This document shows, piece after piece, positions 48,161-60,900 of a stretch of 64,000 nucleotides of DNA (the first letter of the stretch is position 1; the number at the start of each line of letters is the position of its first letter). Location of the stretch: positions 62,001 to 126,000 of the forward strand of contig VZTI01001178.1 of the NCBI GenBank assembly GCA_013397865.1, given 5' to 3'. This DNA comes from Struthidea cinerea. Lineage: Eukaryota > Chordata > Aves > Passeriformes > Corcoracidae. The notes under the pieces are model-generated. The model saw nothing but the letters and a program-made list of their open reading frames with translations, was not told the origin of the DNA and searched no databases. A program made the translations under genes and the position numbers.

Positions 48161-51100
48161 TCCTCTGATATAGAGATCTCTTCTGGCAAGACTGGCCCAG
48201 TAGTCTGTGAGGACTGGTGCAGCTGGGCTATCCTGATGTTGATGTGTTTACTGCAAGGACAGTGGCTTCACTTGAGCTGTTTTTTTCCTGATTATTTGTT
48301 TCTCAAGATGACTGTGTTGGGCTGTGCAGTAACATCTGTTAGCAGTGGTTTGAAGAAATTCTTAGCTCTCAACCTGCAGATCAGTGGCTGCTTACAGAGT
48401 TTAGTCTAATCTTCTTTGCTAGTGCTTTCTGGGGGATTCCTCCTCTGGACCTTCAAAAGACACCAGTTATTTCTAGTGCCAGGATTTCCTACACAGGTGA
48501 GCTGTGGGTAGGTAGGATGCTGTGGCTAGACAAGGCCTTCAGTTGATGAAGCAGGGTCTGAAGTTGTTACTCCATGCAGTGTGTGAGCTTCAGAGAAGCT
48601 TATGGAAGAGACAAGTCATTAATTGTTTGGCTTGGATGGCTTCACTGTGCTTCGAGACTAACAGAAAATCATTAGCAAATGATGACTTTGAGCTCAAGTT
48701 TTTCAAGCTACCAAGTATGAAGGGCATTAAAATTGCTGGCATAACTTAGATGCAACCCGAAAAAACCCAGTGAAACCCACAGAAGGTGGGAGTTGTGCCT
48801 TGGTTCCCGGTTGTGCTGGAGAAGCTTTGGGGTGAGGCACTGAGTCATTGGTGTGTTACAGCTGTTGGCAGTGTCACTGACCCATGGTATCGTGCCAAGG
48901 TGCAGCAGATGATAAACATGCCTCAGCACTCACATCCCAGGCTCTGGTTCGGTGACAGGGATGCATTTAGGTAATTTCATACAGTAAGCTTCTCTCTAAC
49001 AAAATTACAGCAGTGCAAAGTGTATTTTTGATCCAGGTCAAGGACAGGGACAGGCAGACACGCACGGGCACGCCGAGCTGGCTGGGGCTGTACTTCACTT
49101 GACTCTTAACAGGAGGTTGATACTCAGTGAAGTTTCCATTTAAGAGTAGCTAATTATCATCTCCTTACAGATGACTTCATGATTAAATAAAAGCAGTGTT
49201 TAACCTTGAAAGTTCCTGTTCTCATTTAGATCTCTTTTCCTCCAACAAACATTTTCTTGGTTATGTTATATTTTCAAATGTCTGAGATGTTCTGAGGTGT
49301 GGGTCAGGGGGTTGGTTTCTTTCAATTCTGTTTACTGTATTACTCTGTTAACTCTCTACTCTAGCAGGGCTTGCATTTTCTTGTGAAGACGTTGTGCTTC
49401 TTTAACCCATCACCACAAAGCTCTGAATGCAGTCAGTGAGGATAACTCAAAGATCTTCATCTGGTGATGTTGCCGAGATGAAACAGGTTTAGCAAACTAC
49501 TTGGTATTTTCTAGGAGTTGCCTTATGCTAACTTCAGTACTGAGATGCTTAAATCAAAAGCCAAACATTTGCATTTTTAATCTTTGGGCTTTTCTTTAAA
49601 GGCTCTTACGTTATTTTTAGCTCCAGCTCCCTGCCAAAAGCTTTGTTCCTTTTCTTTGGATTTTGGGTTGATGAATCCCACTAGTTCTGATGTCATTGCA
49701 TCGTGTGAAATGACAGCAACAAAAAGAAAAATCTTACCCATACCATCTGTTACAGTAAATATTATGCACTCCTGTTAGATTCCAAGCAGATTTGGATAAC
49801 ATATTCATGACAGAAGCTGGTCTCTGCTTAGATGTGTGGTACCCTCTAGCATAAGGCTTTTAATCACCAAATTCTCTATATGGTTTTGGATTTGACATGA
49901 CACATTGCCAGATCTAAGTGTAGTTGGGTTTTTTTATCGATGTTTGATCATCTCTCATTCATATCAGGCCTAGTAACTTGCCAGAAATGGAGGAATTTGC
50001 ATGAATTAGAATAATGCACTAATACCAATCATTGGCTGATTTCTTACTGGTCATCCTACAGTAATTGTGGCCTGAAATAGACAGGGGCAGATTTGCTTTA
50101 ATCTCCTAAGTATTCCTCTCAAAAGATTAAATGCAAAATGTTGATTCAAACCTGTGATTGGTGTTCCCAGAGAGTGTATTGGCATTTGAACGTGAGTCTT
50201 TCCCTGCATAATTTATCAAAGCCCTCACTGAAGAAATTGAATTTGATAGCTGTTTCGTTTTACGCCGCAAGATCACAAGCACGTTTAGAAACCCTTAAGA
50301 ATGAAATGGTGTCAGGATCCAAGCAGAGCACAGAGCCTGCCTTAGCAGCCTTGGTCAAAGATGAATTCTGAAATGCAGGATACAGCAGTGCTCATGCATG
50401 GACTGAGATGTGCTGCCTGCCAGGAAAAAAAAATACTGAGAAATTGTTGAGGGTGCGTGTTATTGTGGAAACCGGTTATTACTCTTGAATGGAGCAGGAT
50501 GCTTCCAGTTCCCATTTGGACTTGGGGTAAGATTTAAGTGCCTCTAAGTAGTTTGAGTTGCAGGGTTTCAATAACCACTTCATTTCCAGAGGCTTTAAGT
50601 AGAGCCTCAGCCTCAGTGCTGGAAATGTCAGGCGGTAGAGAAGGTTTTCCCTTGGTAACCAGGCAAAAAAATTGAGATTTTGCATTTTCAGTATATTGAT
50701 GTATTAGAGCTCAGCCTTTGGGCATGGATGGATATGATGCTGTGGCTTACCTGGGCAAGAGCCAGATCCCAGGAGAGGCTGAGGGAATTCTTGAGGGGGT
50801 CACAGAATGAAGTTGTGGTGCTCCTGTGGGTGTGTGAAGCTTGGGCTTGGGACAGAGCATTGTGTCACAGCAAGAGACACTCACAGGGGAAACAAGGGAA
50901 AAAACCCCATGTTCCTGCCCCCGTCACTCCTGATAAATGCTGTCTTGTTCAAATTGCGTCAATACTTGCCCTGCAACAAAGCCAGTCAGTATGTGGATGT
51001 CCTGTTTAGGGCACAGCTGCTTTCTCGGAAGCAATTTCCCAATAACAGAGGCAGAGATGAATGGCCTGCCGCAGCAAAGGTTGGATGTAGTGGAAGGGTT

Positions 51101-54100
51101 TACACTGCTGTATCCCTGCCTTGTCCAGAGCTGGCTTTGTGGGCTGGATCACAGCTTGTCACCTGTTCTGTCCCTCTCCTTCTGCCTATGTGCTCGTGCA
51201 CTTTTTGTCTTTTTTTTTCATGTTATGCACATTTGAGTTTGTGAATAAAAACTTGCACTAATCACAAGAGCTGAAATCTATTACCTGTGTTTGAATCCAT
51301 AGTGCTGTGTTTTATGCATAGTGTTTTTAATTAATCCTTCATTTTAAATCCTTGCATCTTGCTTTGGAGCATATCTTTGTTTCTCAGGTTAAGAGACAAA
51401 GAAATAAACATAAACCAGCTGATCACCTCGACATCCTTTTGCCTTCTCTCCCTGCACAACAGGTCCTTCCCTTTGCTTCCTGGCTGCCAGGAGGAGAAAC
51501 TACAAGAGCTGGATTCCTCCTGTAGTAGGGCTTTTAAATGACAGGAAATCTTCTTTTGAATTTGCTTAAATGTAAAATCCACAGTACAGACAAAAGATAT
51601 TTTGAAGTTGAGGCTGAAATTCCTGGGTTTGGATGGATTTGTTGTGCTCAATTATACTGAGCAAGCTTTTGCAACTTGCTTCACATGGGAATTAGCGTGA
51701 TGAGGAGAATACTTTTCAAAGTATGACTGTATGGAGGCTTTCCACAGAGCATCTACAGCATGTTAATTCCCTCTTTCACTGCAGGGCCCTGAGTAGAATG
51801 CAGCATTGTAGTCCTTTTGTAATAGATGCTGATGGATTTCAGGAGCAGTGCTGTTCTGAAATGTCCACTGTCATACTTTTACTGGTGTGTGTGCAAACTA
51901 CTAAACTGGGTGCTCCAAGGAAGAATATTATGGAGACACCCAGGAAGATTTTGGGCTGCAAGCTTCATGTGTGCTGTAGCAGAGACATGAGGAGCACTGC
52001 TCTCCAAGACCCTAAAGGGCCTTTTGCTCCAGGCAAAAGCAAAGATGACTTTACTTCATTTGCTTTGCTGTCCTTGGTTTCAATTTGGCTTTTCGAGCTT
52101 TATGTCACTGTCTTTAAAGATTTTTGCAAAAATTTGAATCATTATTCCTCATTATGTAAGTGGCTGATAGCTTTACTCATAATTTTCTGTTCTTTTATTT
52201 ATTAGGCTGTGATTCTTACATTTTTTTTGATCTTGTAACTGGGGGCATAACAAACATTTAGCCACAGCTGGCAGCAGCATTAGCTAAGATGGGTTTAATG
52301 TGCTAAACTTTCAGCAGCTCTTCCCCTTGCATTGACTTGGAGATGCATTGCGACTAACAGTGCTTTGTCTTTTTTTTAAGAGGATGCTGCTGACCTACTC
52401 TAAGCTGTTTCTCAGGCCATAAAAGGGGGCTGGTTTTTACGGTTTATAACAGCATGCTTTAAAGACACCAGATCAAGCAAAGCAGAGATTTCTTTTTGTT
52501 TTGTAGTATTTGCTTTGGAATTACTTCTGTGCTTTGAAGTGGCTCTTCAGATAGATCTCTGAGCAGCATCCATCTCATGGTCTGTATCTACAGCATGTCC
52601 AGGATGATGGTCTTCACTGATGAAGAGGATTAAAATAGTCATTAAGCTGCAAAACACACAACCTGTCCTGTAAAGTATGAAATAAAGATACAGACAAACT
52701 GAATGTGCTTGAGTGGTGCAATCTGTTGGAATTCATCAGGTTGGGAACATCTTTAACTTGCGCCAGAGTTGAAATGATCATATTGCAGAAAGATGAAACC
52801 AGGGCTTAGTTTGCATATGGAGACACTTGGCCTGGTGCTGTCTGTAGACACTTTGTTGCTTTCATTTTTCTCTGCTGCGTTTCAGTGGATAGTTGGTCCC
52901 TTCTGCCCCATCTCAGTGTCTGAGTGACACTTAAAATGGTGTCACTACTTGTTAGGATGCTTCCTACAGTGAGTTAACTTTGGGAACAGCCCAAAGCAGA
53001 GGACTGTTCTTATTTATTCCCATCTCTCTGGGTTAACTCTCACATCCTTTAATTGACAGGTATAACTATGGAAATACAGACAGCCTCTAAAGTAGTTGTG
53101 TGACTATGACTGAATAGTTGCTCCATTTGCCTTTGCTGTCCAGGCTGTAGAGTTGCCACACAGCCTTGACACCCACAAATCCATTTTGTGCTGGTTACCA
53201 AACCTGTTCTCCTCCTCCAACAGGTACTACAATGAGATACACAAGTTCTCAGTGCAATATTCTCAGAATGTTCCCAGCCTCATAGCACAAATCCATGTAG
53301 TACTGGTCCCCCTGCTGTCCAGGCTGGCTGGGAATTGTGCAGGGAGGGGCAGCCTCCAAGATAATTTAAGCGTGGTCTGGTAAGGAACTCATTTGGGCTC
53401 TCAGTGACTTTTTTTTTTTTTTAATTTTTTTTTGGCAGGATGTCCAAAGTAGGGATATGAGAATGAGGTATGTTTCTGGCTGTCTCATGCTGTTGCATCA
53501 TCAGGCTATTAATTTCAGCATAGCTTTCTGGGGTGCTGCTCTCTTATGATTTGAGACATCTGAATAGATTCTATAGAGCTAATCCACGTCATGGATTTGC
53601 CAGATTCTGGCAGAGTTAATATTTGCAGCTGAGATGTGTGCATAGCTGGGTTTCTGAATTAAAAAAACACTGTAGTGGGCCATGTCTGAAGTCAACCAGT
53701 GAAACATAAAACCACCACTCCCCAGGGTTAGAACTTTATGCAACATTTTCATCCTTTGACTTTGAGAAAGAGCTATTGAAATGACTCAGCCCATGGCTAG
53801 GAAAATGGTGAGTGGCCAGTTGCATCAATAGGCAAATCAATCTACCCTCCAACCACTGTGCCAGTGATGGGATTTGCATATTAAGTCAGCATTTCCACTG
53901 CTATCCTTGTCTGCTTGTAGGGTTAAGGAAAGCAAAACTTGTTTGGAAGGCTGACTGTTTATTTCTTTTTCATTCAAGCATGTCTCCCAAGAGCATCTGA
54001 GCGGGCAAAAAAAAGCATCTCTAAGTGAAAGTCAATAGTCACTTCTTTCCCTGGTAGCCTTTTCCAAGCAGGAAAATTAAGAATTGTTTGGAATGCTTGT

Positions 54101-54159
54101 GTTCACAATAACATATCTTGATGGTTTTCTTTACAGTTCCTCCAGCTGGTCTTTATTTG

Positions 54160-54182
54160 AAAAAAAAAAAAAAAAAAAAAAA
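54160..54182 (+). repeat. Poly-A tract (23 A)
   Basis: This is a homopolymer run in APLP2 intron 1. No processed pseudogene or target duplication was recognised upstream of it. Confidence 0.97.
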
Positions 54183-57100
54183 GCTGCTATGATGGACAGC
54201 CTGGGCAAAGGGATTAAAAAATATTAGTACATTTCAGAGACCTTCAAGAGGAATTTCAGTTGAGGCGATGGAAGTTCTCAGTGTATAGTGCCTCTTTAAG
54301 GCCTAACTGGATTGTCAAAAACTGTTCTGCCTGCTCTTTTTCAAAGAATGATTTCCCTTGCTGTTGCAAAACAGGCAGTTTTTGCTTCCACCTTTGTAAT
54401 AAAGCTTTCAGCACCTGATGGCTTTGTGCTTCGGAGCACTCAGTGAAGTGTCAGATTACTTAAAACTCATCAAGGACCCGACCATCAGGTGGGTGCAGCT
54501 GCAGTGTGTAAATTCTTCCACTAACCTTATAGTCAATTGTATTTCAGCTAAGCAGACAGAAAAGAATTGTGTTCTCTCCCCTACCTTGAAATTTTTCAGA
54601 AAATGCGTAAGGAAATATCAAGGAAATAATTATCAGTGTGCAATAGCTCATTCTTCCCACTGAAACCTGGGAAAGACTATTAACCAGTTAAAATCTCATT
54701 TTATCAAAGATAAAAATCACCTTTCCCATTTTTTTTAATTTCCATGCAGTGCTACACAATCTGATACAGGTCAATAGAGTGAAGAACTATAAAATTCAGC
54801 GTAAGAAATTCAGGTTTTCAACATGCAAAGCCGGGTAAATGTTCTGCAGTAATAGCCCTGAAATACTTGCTTCTGTGGGGGTAGTTTTACTTTCTGGATC
54901 AGCAAAATCAGTGAAGGGCATCTCAGCACAGCCAGCTTGAGTCTGTTCTATAAATTACCACCTAATTTTCTAATAGCATTAAGCCGCTTTTCTTCTAAGT
55001 AGAGCTCTGCTGCTTCCCGTGAAGGAACTGGTTAATACATCCATTAGAGCTTGTGTTCGAGCCTAGCCTGTGGGGTGGTGCTGTAACTGTTAAACCCCAG
55101 CTGATGAGTTAATGCTTTGGAAATAAAATGCTGCTAGATTACTAAGGATTGCTTTTAAAGAGTGGAAAAAAAGGAAATACGTTAAGCCATTGCTGAGGTC
55201 CTTTACTTTATGTGATCCTGCTGCTGACAAATTTTGGGGGTACTTCAAAAGACTTTTTGTCATTTGACTTCTCTTGTGTCAGACTGCTCAATCCAGGTGT
55301 TTTGAGTTCCAGGGAATGTACGGAAGTCTACTTTTCATCCTCTGCTTTGGAAGAAGGTAAATTGTGAGATTTGAGCCTGAATTCTGCTGATAGCACCAGG
55401 ATCTTTTGAGGACTGGTTGGCAATGTGTGATAAGCTTAAAAATAAACAAATAAAGCTTTTGCCCTCAGACTCTTGGAAGTAAGAAATGTTGCTCCGAGCC
55501 TTCTTCCTGCACTCCAGCCTCTTCCCTGCTTAACCAGAGCAGTGCTTGGCATTTTTCATCCTGCCCTTGCTTGTGGGCTTGCTCTCTCACCTTCAGTTTG
55601 CCAGCTGTAGTGGAGGCAACTGGCAGCCTTTCACCACTTTTATTGCTGTTTACTGGGATCAGAAATAGCTGCAGTCAGGAAAATGAAAGACTGTTTTGGT
55701 GAAAATTTGAGATGGTTTTGCTAAGTTAATTCTCTTGTATTTATTTTTTTGCCATGAGTGGTAGGAACTTTTCCTAATGAGCAGCTAACGGTAAACTAAA
55801 CTTTCTTGGAGCAGTGTTCACAGTGAAGTTTTCTTTAAGGAAAACGATGTTGTTTACTGTAGCTGAAGAAACTTACGGTGTCAGTATAGGAATCTCTTTA
55901 AAGCACTGATTTTTGCACACCTAGACATTAAAGGTTCTTAAAAGATTTTGTTTTGTGTGTGAGCAGTCATGTAAGCTGCTGCCTGAAACATGCTCCTTAA
56001 CAACTCTGAATAAATAACAGGAGGAGGTGTATGGGAAGATGGTTTTGGTTTAAAATCCCAATTTCCATTATTTTCCTTACAGATTTACTAAGAGCCAGAG
56101 TTGCTACCTGTTCTCAATAACAGGTACTAACTGCTGACCATTTTCATAGACTTGAAATCTGTAGAAGTGCTTTTGGGTGGACTTAAAAGGTTTAAAGTAT
56201 AAAAGTATTCTCAGTTTTTATGCTGAAAACAACAAGGCAATTCCATAACTTTTTGGTAACTTGTTAGTTTTGGTCTGGATCAGCATAAGCTTGGTTGAGC
56301 TCAGGGAGCAGCAGCAAGGACAAAAGCAGCCCTGTATTTTAGCTGTGGTTTCCAGTTTTCAAAAGGTGGTCATTAGCATGGTTTGGAAAGCCAAGACTTA
56401 AAAACCTCATGGTTTCCTCTGCAGGTTTGAAGTTTCATCTGAATTGTTTGGAGGGGACAGAATTATCAATTAATTGGGTTGGGTTTTGGGTTTTTTTACA
56501 GGAGATTGTGAATTTAGGGGTGGAAAGTGATAAGCATGACTTGCAGAGCTCCAGTGTGGTCAGAGCAAGACCTGTTGAATCATTCCTGTGTGCTGTCAGG
56601 AAGTTGCTGTGTAGCCTAATTGCAGGACTTGAAAATCCCAAGTATTTTATCATGTTCTAAAACACGTGCAGTCTGTGCACATAAATAACCAATCTGTGAT
56701 ACTGAACAACATCTGTAAGGGGATGGATGCTTGAACCAAACTCAGGCTGCATTGCAAACTGCATTCCTGCTTGTTATCCTTCTTTTATCTTGCTTTTTTT
56801 CCCCCCAGGTATTTTTCCTTGCCACTTCAAATTCTCTGTGAAAATGTGCCCTTCAGTTTCCTGCTTGCCTTTTGGATCATAGTGTTTTAGAGAAAAACAC
56901 AGTCTCTGCAGCCTTTTTATCTGGAGTCAGCTGAGTGGTCAGACGTGGATGGAGTGAGGAAACACAGGCTCCTGCAGTGGCTCTTTTGCGCAGCTCCCAG
57001 TGAGTTTCGCAAGATCTGTAAAACAAATGTTCATGCTGTTTTGAGGAAGGAATTTTGGTTTGTTCCCTCCTGGAATGCTAAATCACTTTGAATCAGTAGT

Positions 57101-57815
57101 AAGGGGTTTATTTTTCTGTCTGCCTGATGTTAACAGATTATTCTGTCTCCTTTCTGCCAGTTTTGGCCACTAGGAAAGCTAGTGGAGAATTTGTGTGGGT
57201 GTGTGACTTGTGATGAGTTTTAGTCCAGGAGTTATTTTTGCCTTGAACAAATTGCTTTGAAGTGATGAAAGATTTTCTAAAAGTACTTTCCTGTGTATTA
57301 TGGAATCTGTATCCTGGTAACTACAGTGATTATATTCCCTAATTCTTGTATAGCTAAAGTGCCTTAAGATGGCACAAACTCTCCTATCAAACTATGGAGA
57401 AATCACTTACAAAATAGCATCTCTCAGTATTCCTCCACATGTGCTGCTCTCAGTGATGCCTTTGTGCTGTCAGCAGTGATGGTTCATATTAACAATCAGC
57501 TCAGAAATGAAAGATCTGAGAATTAAACTTTGCAAACACTATTAAGCCATAGCTGCTGTCCTTAGGTTTTGGTTTGGATCTCCCTTCTGGTTGTCCAGGA
57601 AGGCAAAATTGCCCCATGGCCATTTTTTCAGTAGAATATTAGTGAATATGAAAACATTAACTTGCACTCAAGCTTTCACTTGGTGACTGGCTAACAGGAC
57701 ATCTTGAGTCTCTGTGCCTCAGATGCCCAAATAATTAATGTGGGAAAGCAGCAATTAGTTGGGCCGTACAAGACAGAGTGATGACACAGATTGGAGGGAG
57801 GAGACGAGGATTAAA

Positions 57816-57945
57816 CCGAGCTGAGCCCACTGCTGGGTGACCTTAGGCAAGTCATTTGACTTTGTGCCTCAGTTTAGCCCAGTGATAAATAGGTCTGGCT
57901 CCCTGTGCTTGGATAGGACTTCGGATGGCACCATAAAAAGGGAAC
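57816..57945 (+). repeat. MIR/CORE-type SINE relic
   Basis: The segment GGGTGACCTTAGGCAAGTCA followed by TTTGACTTTGTGCCTCAGTT matches the most conserved MIR block. The tail TTCGGATGGCACCATAAAAA resembles amniote MIR-family 3' ends. It is an ancient, inactive insertion. Confidence 0.8.
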
Positions 57946-60900
57946 TTTAAATAGCGCCATGGCAGTGTTCTGCTGCGAGGGGAAGGAAGTGGCTGTGAGT
58001 GTGTCTGTCTGACACAGCTTGGAAATTGTCCCTGATGTCCTTGGGACGCGTGGAAGGTGACCTGGCTGATTAAACCTATTTGGACCTGCCTGTGCGCTGT
58101 ATGAGGACTATCAGTGTTTGTGCTTTCCTCTTCTGTTGCCCTTATTTTGAGGGTGGCTCTGTCTTAAACTGTTCTAGTCCCAGCCATTACATCCAAGCTG
58201 TACTTTTGAAAGCTTGAGGCCCTGCAATTAATCTTTTTCAGAGGACACAGTTCTGGGTACAGCAACATTTGTTCAGGGAATGTTCCACTGGAGTTGTTAT
58301 GAACTTTGTCTCTCCAGGGATAGAAAAGAGGATGCCAAAGGCAGCTATGTTACACAAGCAACTTCAGGAAGCTGAGGCAGTGCTGAGTCGTGGCTTTCCC
58401 GGATTTGATCACCTCTCCCCCAGCCTAGCTGTGCACCAGCACTGCCTGCAGTGTGGCACTCCCTATGGAAGTGTGGCAGTTTCCAGTGCAAATGTCTCAC
58501 AGGCAGGTTATGTGCCCATTGACTCATGTACGCCCGGTTTATGGAGCATGGATATACTAGAGGAGGAGGGGGAAATAATCTGATACCTCCAAAGTACAAA
58601 TTCCAAGGGCAGAAAGGCTGCCCATGAGTCACAGGTCCTTGGAAATCTCCCCTTTTCCTTGTAGAAAGGCAGTGGAATGTGCAAAGCAGTAAGGAATGCT
58701 TCAGGCTGCAGCAGGTCTTTGTAATCCTGCGGTTGCTGTGGCACATATGGGAGTGCATGGATTATTGTCACTGAACTTCCGAGCATTCAAGGCTTCATGT
58801 CGGCCATCAACACAGGCATCTAAATATAAACTGCACCCCAGCTACCACTGCAGCTTCTGCCTTGGCTCCCAGTTCTCTGCTGCTGCAGGCTCCTCCACCA
58901 CAAAAGTCAATAAAGGACAAGCGGATGAGAACTCCGCCCCTTCCAGCAAGTTAAAGCAAGCCAAAGACTGCTTTAGTGAGATTTCTGCTATTTAAATTCA
59001 AAAGCAAACACAGGCTGGTATTATCAGCTCACACCAGATCTGCCTGCAGACAATAATTCTTCCTGTCTTGGACCCCTGCCCATGTGCATTATTGTAATTA
59101 TCAGCAATTTAAAAAAAAATAAAGCAATAAAGCTAGGATGAGCTGCTAGTCTGTAGATTTACTGCCTGCTGTGTCAGGCATTCATTAGCCTTCCTGGGTT
59201 CAAGCCACCTATCTGCTGAATAAAACCAGGAAGAGGAGCTAAGGAAAACAAAGCATGAAACACCATTTGAAGCATGAATTGAGAGCTCTGCTCATGTTTA
59301 CAAGTTATAAATCCAAAACCAGGCGAGTTTTAAGTATTCTGTCCAGAACTTCTTGTGTGTAAAGTACCGCTGCCAACTTCCCTCACTTTTTAGTTGAAGT
59401 GTTGGTCTCCTGAATACTGACTTATTATTAATTCCCAGGTGAGATTCGTGGCAATGAATGTTAGTTTAAGGGCCGTGTGGCACGTTGTGACCCAGGAAGG
59501 CTGGGCTTTACAATGCCAGCCCAGCTGTTCTCCTTCCAACAGCTTCAGTTTGTGACTGCAACTCTTCTTAATTTTCATTTTGCCAAGGGCTGGCCTCTCC
59601 ACGTGGAAGGAAAAAGGCCCATGGACGTCAGCTGGAGGCAACAATAATATGGGGTGCGCAGTTGAAGCAGTTGAGTTCCTGCACAAACATTCATACCAAT
59701 GTTTCAGCGCAGAAAGGGCAAAACATTAGAATCCTCACACATTCAAAAGCAGCAGCCACGGAGGGTTGTATTCACCGGAAGGCTGGTAAGGTAACAGGGC
59801 TCGTTTTTGTGTCAAAGGAACTGTTAGAATTCCTCAGTGGTCTTGAAAGCGTTCAATTTATATCCTCCATATTTGTGGGTATTGCACTGACATAGGGAGA
59901 TTTGCAGAGTTGCTCCAGATAGAGTAGGAAATGTAATTTAAAAAAACAAATCCAGAAAAAAGCTCTTCCTTTCTTTTAATTAAGGTGGGCAGTGTGATTT
60001 ATCTGGATAAGGACAGTGCTGAACAGCCTGTTCTGAAGTCCCTCAGGTTGTGGTTCACGTCCACTCTGATTTAATAACCACTATTGCTTCCGAGGGGCTT
60101 TGCTTAATTAAAAACAAACAGCGCAAGTAATCTTTTCAAGTGCTGCACGGCTTTTTTTGTCAGCGTAGCAGCAACTGGTTGTGGAATACATGTAACTCAG
60201 GAACAGGAAATCTGATCTGAGCTGTAGAGAATCCTGCAAAAGGCCCTGCCTTGTCACTTAAGGCAGAGTATGCCCTCAGCAGCCAGTAATCTCTTCTGTG
60301 GCCACCAAGTCAATGCAGTTCTCCATTGGAGCTTTCTTCAACACCTTACAAATTCTAGAGGCTGGAGTTTCAGTCTTAAAACAGCTTAATCTTCCATGGT
60401 TTTATGTGGAGAGCTACTTGTGTTGCTGCAGGGGAAGCCTGATGGAAAACATGGGCAGTGTGGGTAGTCCTCTTAGGCTCTCCAAGCTTCTCAAGCTCCC
60501 ATCCACTCTGCTTTTGCTGGACTAAAGGCTCATTCTGGCTAATCTGATCAGATGGACAAGGGTACGGTCATGTTTGACCCCACCGAACATGCAGATTTGA
60601 GTTAAATACGACATTTTGCAGATACCTTTGTGCTGTTAAGGAAAGCTCTTAGGAATTAATTTCTGTGAATTACAATTATCAGCTTCTCTTCACAAGAGAT
60701 AAACTCCAATCACCCTTCAATCCTCAAGTCCCCAGCAGCATGCCAGATGGTTTTCCAGAATAGCATTCCATAGGGAACTGAATGGACAGCATGTGAAATA
60801 AGTTATGTTGTGATGAGGTTTAACAGATCCTGGCTATAGAAGGCAAAGGATATGAATGTGGTTTTCATGTTTAGGTCTTTATAAACCAGAACTGCAATGT

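Noticed and set aside
51723..52205. Plus-strand 160-codon frame in APLP2 intron 1
   Set aside because: No recognisable protein similarity and no convincing exon borders. It is probably chance.
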